A stretch of 64,000 nucleotides of DNA from contig JAATFX010000070.1 of the NCBI GenBank assembly GCA_015654925.1, positions 37,114-101,113 on the forward strand, written 5' to 3'. Numbering within the stretch: the stretch's first letter is position 1; each line of letters begins with the position of its first letter. The notes beneath the pieces were generated by a model. That model saw only the letters and a program-made list of their open reading frames with translations, had not been told where the DNA came from and ran no database searches. This DNA comes from Enterobacterales bacterium. Lineage in GTDB: Bacteria; Pseudomonadota; Gammaproteobacteria; Enterobacterales; Enterobacteriaceae. Below, in pieces: positions 29,062 to 38,118 of the stretch. The position numbers were made by a program, and so were the translations under genes.

Positions 29062-29988
29062 ATGTTAGCCAAGATTACCCGCCTGTTTCCGCTGTGGGCC
29101 GTATTGCTGTCCGTCGCGGCCTACTATACCCCTACGACCTTTACCCCCGTCGGCCCCTATGTCAGCATCCTTTTGATGCTGATTATGTTCGCCATGGGCG
29201 TAACGCTTACGGCCGGCGACTTCAAACGGGTACTGTCCCGCCCGGCGCCGGTAGTGGCTGCCACCTTTCTGCATTATCTGGTAATGCCGCTGGCCGCCTG
29301 GGTGCTGGCCAAACTGTTCCATATGCCGCCCGATCTCTCGGCGGGCATGATCCTGGTGGGCAGCGTCGCCAGCGGCACCGCGTCCAATGTAATGATTTAT
29401 CTGGCCAAGGGCGATGTGGCGCTGTCGGTAACCATCTCGGCCGTATCCACCCTGGTCGGGGTATTCGCCACGCCGCTGCTGACCCGTTTGTACGTGGATG
29501 CGCAGATCAAGGTTGATGTGGCGGGCATGTTGCTGAGCATTTTGCAGATCGTGGTCATCCCGATTTTTGCCGGTCTGGTACTGCATCATCTGTTTACCCG
29601 CGCCGTAAAGCGCGTGGAGCCGTTTTTACCCGCATTCTCCATGATCTGCATACTGGCGATCATCAGCGCGGTGGTGGCCGGCAGCCAGGGATTTATCGGT
29701 TCGGTGGGGCTGGTGGTGATCGTCGCGGTGATCCTGCATAACGGCATCGGCCTGCTGAGCGGTTACTGGGGCGGCAAGCTGTTTGGCTTTGACGAAACCA
29801 CCTGCCGCACGCTGGCCATGGAAGTGGGCATGCAAAACTCCGGTCTGGCGGCCACCCTGGGCAAGATTTACTTCTCGCCCCTGGCCGCACTGCCCGGCGC
29901 GCTGTTCTCGGTGTGGCACAATTTGTCCGGCTCGCTGCTGGCGGGTTATTGGTCCGGCCGCCCGATCAAAGGCGCCAAGCCTAAATAA
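29062..29988 (+). CDS. BASS-family sodium symporter (PanS-like)
   Basis: 308 residues with nine to ten hydrophobic segments and the bile acid:sodium symporter fold. Signatures: [19 protein letters not shown], the first crossover [19 protein letters not shown] and the second [14 protein letters not shown]. The closest characterised relatives are the enterobacterial PanS (pantoate/ketopantoate) and YocS proteins, so a small organic anion is more likely than a bile acid. An AGGAC site precedes the ATG. A single-gene unit; the 365-bp gap to the next gene holds only a GCCCCG/CGGGGC hairpin near 30000 and AT-rich promoter-like sequence. Confidence 0.88.
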   Translation: MLAKITRLFPLWAVLLSVAAYYTPTTFTPVGPYVSILLMLIMFAMGVTLTAGDFKRVLSRPAPVVAATFLHYLVMPLAAWVLAKLFHMPPDLSAGMILVGSVASGTASNVMIYLAKGDVALSVTISAVSTLVGVFATPLLTRLYVDAQIKVDVAGMLLSILQIVVIPIFAGLVLHHLFTRAVKRVEPFLPAFSMICILAIISAVVAGSQGFIGSVGLVVIVAVILHNGIGLLSGYWGGKLFGFDETTCRTLAMEVGMQNSGLAATLGKIYFSPLAALPGALFSVWHNLSGSLLAGYWSGRPIKGAKPK

Positions 29989-30353
29989 GCGGACTCCGCC
30001 CCGGCCGGCACGGCGGGGCATGATATGTTCTCCCCCACGTCCCCTCTCCACGCTACGTCCGCCGGTACAGATGCCGATAAACCACGCGTTTTTCCCGCCG
30101 GTTGCCCATGACCCCAGCCATCCGTCCGAGTGATACCCGCCGGCCAGACGTGCGGATAACCGCGCGCCGGCGCGGCCAGTCTCTATACTTAAATTGAATT
30201 AATTGGTTATCGCCGTCATGGCGGCAAACCAGCGCGGCGAAGCGTTACAGTTTTTTACCAAATTTGATAAGCGAATAAATACAATATGGGTGTTAAATCT
30301 CACCGCCTTACACCGCGTTGCTGGTTTTGCAATAAAAGCGCAATACAGGATTT

Positions 30354-32210
30354 ATGACGATGAAGCTTAAAGTGAATGCCTTCAGTTCAATCAGACCCAA
30401 TCTAAAGTGGGCCACGGTATTCTGGCTGCTCAACATTTTTTTACTCACCGCCATTAGTTTCCGTTATTGGCAGTGGATTGCCATTCCCCGCGACGACATC
30501 CGCTCCATTAGCTATTTGCTGACCACCCAATACGGTTTATTTGGCGCTTTCTGCCTGCTGGGCCTGGTCATCCACGGCTTGCTATGTTTTTTACCCGGCA
30601 AGCTATTCCGCGGCCTGGGCGTCATCGTGGGGTTCTGCGCCGCCGCGCTGCTGGTGATTGATACGCTGGTCTTCGCCCAGTACCGTTTTCATATCAACGG
30701 CGTCGTGCTCGAAATGCTGTTTGAAGGGCGCGACGTGGTGGATCTGTCCTGGTTCACCTGGCTGGTGGGCATCTGTCTGGGTCTGCTGCTGCTGGGCCTG
30801 CAACTGCTGTTCAATCATCTGGCGCAGGGGGTGCCGGCGCTCGCCCGCCTCAGGGGGCCCGCCTATAGCCTGCTGGCGGTCAGCATCCTGATAAGCCAGG
30901 GTATGCATGCCTGGGACGACGCCAATTATAAAACCCGTATCCCGAGTTATACCCATGATTTTCCGCTGTATTATCCGCTGACGGCCAAATCCCGGCTGGT
31001 GGCCTGGGGGCTGGTGGACCCTGCCCTGGCGCTGAATAAAGAAAATAATCTGCAGGCGGAGCCCGCGGGCACATTAAATTACCCGCTGCAGCCCATCACA
31101 TTCGCTAAACCGGCGCAGCAGCCCAACGTGCTGTTTATCCTGATCGACGCCTGGCGCTATGACGATGCCAATGCCGCGGTTACCCCCAATGTGAGCCGCT
31201 TTGCGCAGCAGGCGCTGCGCTTCCGGCAACACCGCAGCGGCGGCAATGCCACGGAGCCCGGTATTTTCAGCCTGTTCTATAGCCTGCCGGATACCTACTG
31301 GCTGGCGGTGCGCAACAGCGGGCAACGCCCGGTGCTGATGCAGACCCTGGCCGATGAAGGTTATGAATTCGCCATTCACGGTTCGGCGGATCTTAACCAT
31401 CCGCCGTTCGATAGAACGGTGTTTTCCCATATCCCCAATTTGACTATCAGCAACAGCGCCGTTTCCCCCGCGCTGCGCGATCGGCAAATTACCGATGACT
31501 TTAAGCGGTTCATCGACCAGCGCGACGGCAAAAAACCGTTTTTCGGTTTCCTGTTTTATGACGCCGCCCATGGTTACGATTTACTACCCGATGCGGCAAC
31601 GCCGTTTAAGCCGTATTGGGCACGCGTGGATCATATTAAACTTAATAATGATTTCGACCCCACCGAATATCACAATCGTTATCGGGATGCGCTTTATTAC
31701 GACGACGGTTTAATCGGCGAAATATTAACAAAACTGGCGCAGGCGGGGCTGGATAAAAATACCTTGGTGGTCATTACCTCCGACCATGGGGAAGAGTTCA
31801 ACGATCATAAAAAGAACTACTGGGGACACGGCAGCAATTTCAGCGATGTGCAAATTCACGTGCCGATGTTTATGAAAGTGCCCGGCAACCCGGGCGGTGA
31901 TATTACCCGGCGCACCAGCCATTTTGACGTGGTGCCGACGCTGATGGAACAGATTGCCGGCGTTAAAACGCCGATGCGCGCCTACAGCGTAGGCCGTAAT
32001 ATGCTCACCCCGGATGCGCCGCACTCCGACGATATGATTGTCGGCAGCTATTATAATTACGCGGTGGTGTCGCCGGATCAAATAGACGTGGTCTATCCGG
32101 GCGGGATCTTCGAAACCTTCACGCCGGACCTGCGGCCCAGCAGCCGGCACCTGATGCAGGGCGAACGCCTGCGCGATATTATTGCGCAAATGTCGCGGTT
32201 TAATAAATAA
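30354..32210 (+). CDS. PbgA/YejM-like inner-membrane sulfatase-fold protein
   Basis: 618 residues: an N-terminal DUF3413 membrane domain with about five helices (roughly 20-190), then a periplasmic alkaline phosphatase/sulfatase-fold domain from about 250. E. coli PbgA/YejM (586 residues) controls LPS synthesis through LapB-FtsH and lacks a working catalytic centre. Here metal-site motifs look intact: LFILIDAWRYDD, SGGNATEPGIF (candidate threonine nucleophile) and VVITSDHGEEFNDH with a later GHGSN. It may thus be a catalytic paralogue, e.g. a phospho- or sulfo-transferase acting on lipids. A second ATG two codons in is possible. The bona fide yejM would be expected elsewhere in the genome. 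Confidence 0.82.
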   Translation: MTMKLKVNAFSSIRPNLKWATVFWLLNIFLLTAISFRYWQWIAIPRDDIRSISYLLTTQYGLFGAFCLLGLVIHGLLCFLPGKLFRGLGVIVGFCAAALLVIDTLVFAQYRFHINGVVLEMLFEGRDVVDLSWFTWLVGICLGLLLLGLQLLFNHLAQGVPALARLRGPAYSLLAVSILISQGMHAWDDANYKTRIPSYTHDFPLYYPLTAKSRLVAWGLVDPALALNKENNLQAEPAGTLNYPLQPITFAKPAQQPNVLFILIDAWRYDDANAAVTPNVSRFAQQALRFRQHRSGGNATEPGIFSLFYSLPDTYWLAVRNSGQRPVLMQTLADEGYEFAIHGSADLNHPPFDRTVFSHIPNLTISNSAVSPALRDRQITDDFKRFIDQRDGKKPFFGFLFYDAAHGYDLLPDAATPFKPYWARVDHIKLNNDFDPTEYHNRYRDALYYDDGLIGEILTKLAQAGLDKNTLVVITSDHGEEFNDHKKNYWGHGSNFSDVQIHVPMFMKVPGNPGGDITRRTSHFDVVPTLMEQIAGVKTPMRAYSVGRNMLTPDAPHSDDMIVGSYYNYAVVSPDQIDVVYPGGIFETFTPDLRPSSRHLMQGERLRDIIAQMSRFNK

Positions 32211-32236
32211 ACCGCCGATGGAAGGTGGTACCCCAC

Positions 32237-32277
32237 GCCGCCGTGCTTTTCTGCCCAAGGCGGGCAAGCACGGCGGC
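32237..32277. terminator. Bidirectional hairpin between pbgA-like gene and yfaZ
   Basis: GCCGCCGTGCTT pairs perfectly with AAGCACGGCGGC (12 bp) around a 17-base loop, between two convergent genes. No U-tract. Confidence 0.65.
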
Positions 32278-32285
32278 AACGCCGG

Positions 32286-32831
32286 TTAGAAGTTAACGGC
32301 GCCGCCGATATACGGGCCGTCGGCCAGGATATTGTCGCGATTGCCGTCTTTACCATCCATGGCCATATAGCGGTAGCCGACGCTGACGGTGACCAGCGGT
32401 ATGGCGGTCAGGCGCAGGCCGGCATTGGCTTCGGTATAATTTTCCACGCCGCTGGAGAGGGAATCGGGTGAATAGTAGTATTCGCCATACAGGCTGAACA
32501 GATGCCCCACCGGCAGTTGCAAGCCGCCGCCCAGGGCGATGGCATAACCTTCATCGCCATCTTTCGGCCCCATATACATGCCTTTGCCGCCCACGGTGGC
32601 CATAAACGGGCCCAGCGGAATATTGTAACCCAGCCCCAGGCCGGCCGCATCGCCGTTATCGTCGTTATGGGCCCAGTTGCCGCTCAGTGCGAGACCGGGG
32701 GTGGTGGTGCCGAACCCGATCCCTACATTAGTGTAATGTTCGGCGATATCGCCGGTGACGCTGACGGCTTGGGCGCAGGTGGCGGCGAATATCAGGCTGG
32801 CAGCGGCGCCAGCAGCAAGAATGGTCTTCAT
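32286..32831 (-). CDS. yfaZ: YfaZ-family outer-membrane protein
   Basis: 181 residues with a Sec signal (MKTILAAGAAASLIFAATCA, cleaved after AQA). The mature part alternates hydrophobic and polar residues in beta-barrel fashion: NVGIGFGTTTPGLALSGNW, GDEGYAIALGGGLQLPVG and LFSLYGEYYYSPDSLSSG, and ends in phenylalanine, the Bam signal. These segments match E. coli YfaZ (180 residues) closely. Function unknown; probably a small outer-membrane barrel. Confidence 0.93.
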   Translation of the reverse strand: MKTILAAGAAASLIFAATCAQAVSVTGDIAEHYTNVGIGFGTTTPGLALSGNWAHNDDNGDAAGLGLGYNIPLGPFMATVGGKGMYMGPKDGDEGYAIALGGGLQLPVGHLFSLYGEYYYSPDSLSSGVENYTEANAGLRLTAIPLVTVSVGYRYMAMDGKDGNRDNILADGPYIGGAVNF

Positions 32832-32944
32832 TATTTATCCTGAATCGTTAAACATGGGTGGGGAAAAATCCACTGGCGAAGTTTAACGCAAAGGATGCTG
32901 GGTGTAATGAGGTTAATGAATTAAGTTAGCCAGCAAAGCATTTC

Positions 32945-33121
32945 CTACTTGCCGCAGTGCTCTTTGACCTCTTTGGCGCCATTGCCCACGGCCCGGATGG
33001 CGGCGGAAAGTTTTTGTTTGGTTACGCCCAGCGTTTGGGTCCAATACTCCACTTCCCAAGGTTCTCTCAGGCTAATGAAATTTTTATCCTGCGGCTCTTG
33101 AAGCTGAATTTTTTCACTCAT
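32945..33121 (-). CDS. DUF3606 small protein
   Basis: 58 residues: MSEKIQLQEPQDKNFISLRE, then EVEYWTQTLGVTKQKLSAAI and RAVGNGAKEVKEHCGK. The pattern (W..TLGV...L..A...VG..A..V) is that of DUF3606, small soluble proteins common in proteobacteria and of unknown role. Read directly from the sequence on the minus strand; it is too short for routine gene calling cut-offs. It lies alone between yfaZ and the SDR gene. Confidence 0.8.
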   Translation of the reverse strand: MSEKIQLQEPQDKNFISLREPWEVEYWTQTLGVTKQKLSAAIRAVGNGAKEVKEHCGK

Positions 33122-33362
33122 TGCTTTATGTCCCTGGATATGGGGATAGCCCCATTGTCGTTATAACTCTATTTTCGCTATAAATAGTTATATATTTATA
33201 TGGGTTATTAACAATCGAATTAATTTAACTTCAAGGGCTGGATCATAACTGCGATAAAATAAACGGTTTTATCCGCGAAACGTGAAAAGGATCGCAGTAA
33301 GCCGGGTCGATAAAGGCATTACGGCCCGCAGGTGATTTCACGGGCCGTTGGCGGCGTGCGGA

Positions 33363-34193
33363 TTAGTCATCCGCCTCGGTGGAGCGCGCGATGGCTTCCT
33401 GGGACTCCAGCTCCGCCAGCCTTTGGGTCAATGCGGCGTGGATATGGTCATAGGCCTCATTGCCCAGGGCAAGACGTCTGGGCGCGGGGCTGCGATCCGT
33501 ACTGGCGATAATTTCGCGCACCATTTTCACCGGGTCGCCCTTGATGGCGAATAAACCGCTGTCCACGGCGCGGCGTACGTCCCCCGCCGGCGTAGATTCA
33601 TACTCCGCCATGGACGGCGGGCGTACCAGTCCCCCGGCAAAACCGGTGCGCGCGGGACCGGGTTCGACCAGGGTGAACTCGATCTTAAAGGGGGCCACTT
33701 CCTGCGCCACCGCCTCGACGAATCCTTCGATACCCCATTTGGTGGCGTGATACAGGCTAAAATTGGGGTAAGCGATTTGGCCGCCCTCCGACGATACCTG
33801 CAAAATACGTCCCCCGCCCTGGCGGCGCAAATGGGGCAAAACCGCACGGATTACCTGGATCGAACCGGTAAGATTGGTATCGATTTGCCGGCGGACCTGA
33901 TCGTCGCCGGCCTCCTCCCCCGCGCCGAACAACGCATAACCCGCATTGCTCACCACCACATCGATGCGCCCCCAATGCGCAAAAGCCCGATCGACCACGG
34001 CGCGTATCGTCCCCATTTGGGTGACATCCAGCGGGGCGATCCACAGGCGATTGCCATATTGCGCCTGCAAATCGGCGAGGGCGTCGGTCTTGCGCAGGGT
34101 GGCCGCCACCCGATCGCCCCGGGCCAAGAGTTTTTCCGTTAATTCCCGTCCCAGGCCGGAAGACGTGCCGGTAATAAACCAGGTTTTAGACAT
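33363..34193 (-). CDS. Short-chain dehydrogenase/reductase (SDR)
   Basis: 276 residues from ATG 34193 (GAGGA 8 bases upstream; the ATG at 34199 is too close to it). Classical SDR: the cofactor loop TGTSSGLGRE (TGxxxGxG), SNAGYALFG (NAG), the catalytic serine in ILQVSSEGGQ, and YHATK as the YxxxK pair, then VEPGPARTGF. The arginine after the first strand (ATLRKTD) suggests NADP preference. It is divergent from a LysR regulator 115 bp away, a standard regulator-target arrangement. Confidence 0.92.
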   Translation of the reverse strand: MSKTWFITGTSSGLGRELTEKLLARGDRVAATLRKTDALADLQAQYGNRLWIAPLDVTQMGTIRAVVDRAFAHWGRIDVVVSNAGYALFGAGEEAGDDQVRRQIDTNLTGSIQVIRAVLPHLRRQGGGRILQVSSEGGQIAYPNFSLYHATKWGIEGFVEAVAQEVAPFKIEFTLVEPGPARTGFAGGLVRPPSMAEYESTPAGDVRRAVDSGLFAIKGDPVKMVREIIASTDRSPAPRRLALGNEAYDHIHAALTQRLAELESQEAIARSTEADD

Positions 34194-34308
34194 ATGCATT
34201 TCCTCGATTAACCATGCCGTCACGACGGCGATGGCGGCCAGTATATTTCCATCTTATCCATGCTACTATCCGCATAATGTTGGATGAACTAGTGAAAATT
34301 AACCAGCA

Positions 34309-35199
34309 ATGACCAAACCCGATTTGATCGATTTAAAAGCCCTGGCCGCCATCGCCGCCCACCGCAGCTTTCGCAAGGCGGCGGACGAACTGGGGCTTTC
34401 TCCGTCCACGCTCAGTCATATGATGCGGGTGCTGGAGCAAAATATGGGGGTGCGGCTGCTGCACCGCACCACGCGCAGCGTTGCCCCCACCGAAGCGGGG
34501 GAACGCCTGATATCGCGCCTGCGCCCGCTGTTGCGCGATCTGGATTTAGCGCTCGAAGAGGTGAATGTTTTCCGCGATCGCCCCAGCGGGGTGCTGCGGA
34601 TCAATGCGGGCGAGGAGCCGGCCCGGCTATTGCTCGAATCGGTTATTCCGGCGTTCCTGGCGCGTTATCCCGAGATGTCCGTGGATCTGAGCACCGAGGG
34701 CAAGCTGGTGGATATTGTCGCGGGAGGATTCGACGCGGGCATCCGGCTGGGGGAATCCGTACCGCAGGATATGATTGCCGTGCGCTTCGGCGCCGGCATG
34801 CGTTTTCTGGCGGTCGCCTCGCCCGGCTACCTGGCCGGACGCAAGACGCCGCAAACCCCTGACGATCTGCACATGCACGCCTGCATCCGCATACGTATGC
34901 CCAGCGGCAAATTTTACCGCTGGGAATTTGCCCGCAACGGGCAGGAGCTGACCGTCGACGTGCCCGGCAACCTGACCCTGGATCACCTGGCGCTGATGGC
35001 GTTATCCGCCGCACGCGGCCTGGGCATCGCCTACGTGCCCGATTCGGTGGCGCGGCCCTACAGGGATAGCGGCGCGCTGGTTTGCGTATTGGAAGAGTGG
35101 TGCCCGACGATCCCGGGGCTATATCTTTACTACCCCGGCAACCGCCACGTGCCCGCGGGGCTGAGGGCCTTTATCCAGATATTGAAAGAGCTCGGCTGA
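34309..35199 (+). CDS. LysR-family transcriptional regulator
   Basis: 296 residues. Winged helix-turn-helix at 1-60 (RSFRKAADELGLSPSTLSHMMRVLE; RLLHRTTRSVAPTEAG), then the periplasmic-binding-like effector domain with GGFDAGIRLGESVPQDM and WCPTIPGLYLYYPGNRHVP. It belongs to the large group controlling a divergent oxidoreductase. Likely target: the SDR gene. It could also act on the ABC operon that starts 143 bp downstream in the same direction. An open frame joining its end to the ABC ATPase is a coincidental extension. Confidence 0.92.
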   Translation: MTKPDLIDLKALAAIAAHRSFRKAADELGLSPSTLSHMMRVLEQNMGVRLLHRTTRSVAPTEAGERLISRLRPLLRDLDLALEEVNVFRDRPSGVLRINAGEEPARLLLESVIPAFLARYPEMSVDLSTEGKLVDIVAGGFDAGIRLGESVPQDMIAVRFGAGMRFLAVASPGYLAGRKTPQTPDDLHMHACIRIRMPSGKFYRWEFARNGQELTVDVPGNLTLDHLALMALSAARGLGIAYVPDSVARPYRDSGALVCVLEEWCPTIPGLYLYYPGNRHVPAGLRAFIQILKELG

Positions 35200-35342
35200 G
35201 CCGCCCAGTTGATACGTTTTCCTCATATCCAATCCCGGTTTATTTATTAGAGAATAGGCGATTTTCCTCACATACTGGACCTCATCAAACCACCCCAGAC
35301 CGACGCTCTGAGCTGCTCACAGAATGTGTTAAGGATTTCCAT

Positions 35343-36170
35343 ATGGCTGCTGTTTCCTCCTCCTTGCCGGCATCGGTCAACGGGCCGGCGCCATCCCTCG
35401 CCGTGCCGCCCGATACGCTGACCGCGGACAATATTTCGGTCACTTACCGCACGCGCCGGGGGATTATCGAGGCGTTGCATCAGGTTTCGCTGCGTATTGG
35501 CCAGGGAGAATTCGTGACGCTGCTCGGGCCGTCGGGCTGCGGCAAATCCACTTTGCTCAAAATCGCCGCCGGACTGCTGCAACCCTCGGCGGGCCGCATC
35601 GCCATAGCCGGCATCCCGTCCACGGTCCCCAATCGCGCTATCGGCGTGGCGTTTCAAAAACCGACCCTGATGCCATGGAAAACGGTGCTGCAAAATATCC
35701 TGGTCCCGGCGCATACGCTGAAACTGGATATGCGGGCCGCCCGCGACCGGGCCGCCGGGCTGCTGGACCTGATGGGGTTGAGTGAATTCGCCGATAACTA
35801 TCCCAACGAATTGTCCGGCGGCATGCAGCAACGGGTGGGTCTGGCGCGCATGCTGCTGGGCGATCCGGAATTATTGTTAATGGATGAGCCTTTTGCCGCC
35901 CTTGACGCCATGACCCGGGAAAAACTCACCTTCGAACTGCAGCGTATCTGGCTACGGGATCGCAAGTCGGTGCTGTTTATTACCCACAGTATTCCGGAGG
36001 CGGTGTTTCTCTCGGATCGGGTGCTGGTAATGTCGGCGCGTCCGGGCAAAATCATTGAAGACTACCCCATTCCCCTGGCCCGGCCGCGGTCGCTGGCAAC
36101 CCTTGATTCCCCGGTATTCAGCGAAGCCTGCCGGCATCTGCGCCGGCATTTTGTGGAGCAAACCCTATGA
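35343..36170 (+). CDS. NitT/TauT-type ABC transporter ATPase
   Basis: 275 residues from ATG 35343 (AAGGA site). Walker A GPSGCGKST, Q-loop VAFQKPTLMPW, signature LSGGMQQRVGLARML, Walker B LLLMDEPFAALDA and the H-loop FITHSIPEAV are all intact. The MPW in the Q-loop and the EAVFLSDRVLVMSARPG segment are typical of taurine/sulfonate/nitrate/riboflavin-precursor importers (TauB, SsuB). The permease ATG overlaps its stop (ATGA). First gene of a four-gene operon. Confidence 0.94.
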   Translation: MAAVSSSLPASVNGPAPSLAVPPDTLTADNISVTYRTRRGIIEALHQVSLRIGQGEFVTLLGPSGCGKSTLLKIAAGLLQPSAGRIAIAGIPSTVPNRAIGVAFQKPTLMPWKTVLQNILVPAHTLKLDMRAARDRAAGLLDLMGLSEFADNYPNELSGGMQQRVGLARMLLGDPELLLMDEPFAALDAMTREKLTFELQRIWLRDRKSVLFITHSIPEAVFLSDRVLVMSARPGKIIEDYPIPLARPRSLATLDSPVFSEACRHLRRHFVEQTL

Positions 36171-36949
36171 ACCGCGTGCTTTCGATACTGTATCCGCTGA
36201 TTACCCTGGCCGTGCTGCTGGCCCTGTGGCAGTTGGCCGTGGTGTCGCTGAACATCCCTGAATATATTGTGCCGGCCCCCACCAGCGTCTGGGCCACCCT
36301 GGTTGATCTATTTCGCCAGGGGATTATCTGGAAGCATATCGGCTACACCTTATCGGCCACGCTGATGGGATATGCGCTGGGCAGCACTTTCGCCCTGATC
36401 GCCGGCGCCGTGCTGGCGGAATCCAGGACTTTCGAAAAATTCGTTTATCCCCTGCTGGTGGCCGTTCAGTCCACCCCTAAAGTCGCGCTGGCGCCGCTGA
36501 TCCTGGTCTGGTTCGGCTTCGGCATTGCTTCCAAGGTGGTGCTGGTAGTGCTGTTATGTTTTTTCCCTTTATTTATTAATACGTTGGTGGGTTTTAAACG
36601 GGTTGATGCCGATCTGATCGATGCCTGCCGGGCCTTTTCCGCGTCGCGCTGGTATATCTTTCGCCAGGTCAAACTGCCATCGGTGGCGGGGGATATTTTC
36701 GCCGGCCTGCAAATCGGCATCGCCCTGGCCCTGATTGGCGCCGTGGTGGGGGAACTGGTCTCATCGGAAGCCGGCCTGGGTTATATGATCGGCGCCGCCG
36801 CGGCGAATTTAAATGTCAGCACCATGTTTGCCGGCGTATTCCTGCTGGCGATCATCGGCGTAATCGGTTCGCAAAGTATTCGCTGGCTGCATCTGCGGGT
36901 GGTGTTTTGGGAAGTCCCCCGCGCCGACGATACGCGCACGGTGCGGTGA
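36167..36949 (+). CDS. NitT/TauT-type ABC transporter permease
   Basis: 260 residues with about six hydrophobic helices, related to TauC/SsuC. The coupling-helix EAA motif is visible around DACRAFSASRWYIFRQVKLPS, followed by GLQIGIALALIGAVVGEL. It starts inside the ATPase stop codon and is followed after 81 bp by the binding protein. Confidence 0.93.
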   Translation: MNRVLSILYPLITLAVLLALWQLAVVSLNIPEYIVPAPTSVWATLVDLFRQGIIWKHIGYTLSATLMGYALGSTFALIAGAVLAESRTFEKFVYPLLVAVQSTPKVALAPLILVWFGFGIASKVVLVVLLCFFPLFINTLVGFKRVDADLIDACRAFSASRWYIFRQVKLPSVAGDIFAGLQIGIALALIGAVVGELVSSEAGLGYMIGAAAANLNVSTMFAGVFLLAIIGVIGSQSIRWLHLRVVFWEVPRADDTRTVR

Positions 36950-37030
36950 CATCAGTCCGGTTCGGGTACAGCGGCGGCGGTTAAAAAAACATTATTTAAC
37001 GAGATACAGCTTAATGAGGCACAGCAATCC

Positions 37031-38116
37031 ATGAAGAAGAGCATTTCCCTATTCTGCGCCCTGGTCGGTTTATCCATGACCTTCGCGGCCCAGGCGGTGG
37101 ACAATATTGTCGTCGGCCTGAATATCCCCCAGACGGTGGTGGACGGCAGCATTTATAGCGCCGCCGATAAACTCGGTTATTTTAAAGCGGAAAACCTGGC
37201 GGTGAAAACCATTGTATTCCAGGGCGCGGGCGCCCTGCTGCCGCAGGTTTACACCAAAAAAATCGATATCGGGTTCCCGCTGCCCGAGCCGGTGCTGTCC
37301 TCTTATGCCCCCGGCAAACAGCCGCTGCCGGTGCGGTTTTTCTATAACGCCCGGCCCTCCGGGGGGATGGAATTGGCCGTGCTCGATAGTTCCCCCATAA
37401 AAACCCTCGCCGATCTGAAAGGTAAAAAAATCGGCGTCGGCGCGTTGACCTGGGCGTCGATTCCCCAAACCCGCGCCGTGCTCGCCAAACAGGGCCTCAA
37501 TCCCGATAAAGACGTGCAGGTCGTGGCCACCGGCGCGCTGGGCGCGGGATTTCTGGCGCTGAAAGAAGGCCGGGTGGATGCGCTCAACTTTAACCAAAGC
37601 TGGCATGATATGCTGGAGCAAAGCGGCACCAAAATACGCCGGCTCTCCTACCCGCCCGAGTTCGCCTCCATGGTCGGCAACGGTTTTGTGGCCCATGTCG
37701 ATACCCTGCGCGAGCGTCCCGCCATGCTCACCGGTTTCGCCCGCGCCATAACCAAGGCGACCCTGGCCTGCGAAGCCAATCCCGCCTATTGCGTCCAGAC
37801 GTTCTGGCAGGCGCAGCCCGAGCTCAAGCCGGCCGCCGATGTCTATCAGGCCAAGTTGAAAGAGGCCGTGTTCCTGCTGGAACGCCGGCTAAAACGCACG
37901 CTATATGCCCCTGACGGGCAACCCCTGGTGCCGGGGGAATACGATCTGGACGCCATCGCCCGCTACGTGACGCTAATGCATGACGCGGGCGAGCTGGACG
38001 TCGCCAGCGTGCCCGTGGATAAGATTTTCACCAATGCGCTGGTCCCCGGGATCAACCATTTCGACCAACAGGCCGTACGGCAACAGGCCCGCGCCGCAAA
38101 AATCGAGGAGAACTGA
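37031..38116 (+). CDS. ABC transporter periplasmic binding protein (NitT/TauT type)
   Basis: 361 residues with a Sec signal (MKKSISLFCALVGLSMTFAA, cleaved after AQA). The family pattern is clear: YSAADKLGYFKAENLAVKTI (the LGYF motif), LADLKGKKIGVGALTW and the domain-2 KEGRVDALNFNQSWHDML. The ligand is not readable from sequence; relatives bind taurine, sulfonates, nitrate or thiamine/riboflavin precursors. It is 2 bp upstream of the BAAT-like gene, so enzyme and importer are co-translated. Confidence 0.92.
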   Translation: MKKSISLFCALVGLSMTFAAQAVDNIVVGLNIPQTVVDGSIYSAADKLGYFKAENLAVKTIVFQGAGALLPQVYTKKIDIGFPLPEPVLSSYAPGKQPLPVRFFYNARPSGGMELAVLDSSPIKTLADLKGKKIGVGALTWASIPQTRAVLAKQGLNPDKDVQVVATGALGAGFLALKEGRVDALNFNQSWHDMLEQSGTKIRRLSYPPEFASMVGNGFVAHVDTLRERPAMLTGFARAITKATLACEANPAYCVQTFWQAQPELKPAADVYQAKLKEAVFLLERRLKRTLYAPDGQPLVPGEYDLDAIARYVTLMHDAGELDVASVPVDKIFTNALVPGINHFDQQAVRQQARAAKIEEN

Positions 38117-38118
38117 TC

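Noticed and set aside
35082..35342. N-terminal extension of the ABC ATPase overlapping the LysR gene
   Set aside because: The ATPase family starts near the ATG at 35343, which has its own AAGGA site; the extra frame is antisense-free but overlaps the LysR 3' end and contains no conserved residues.
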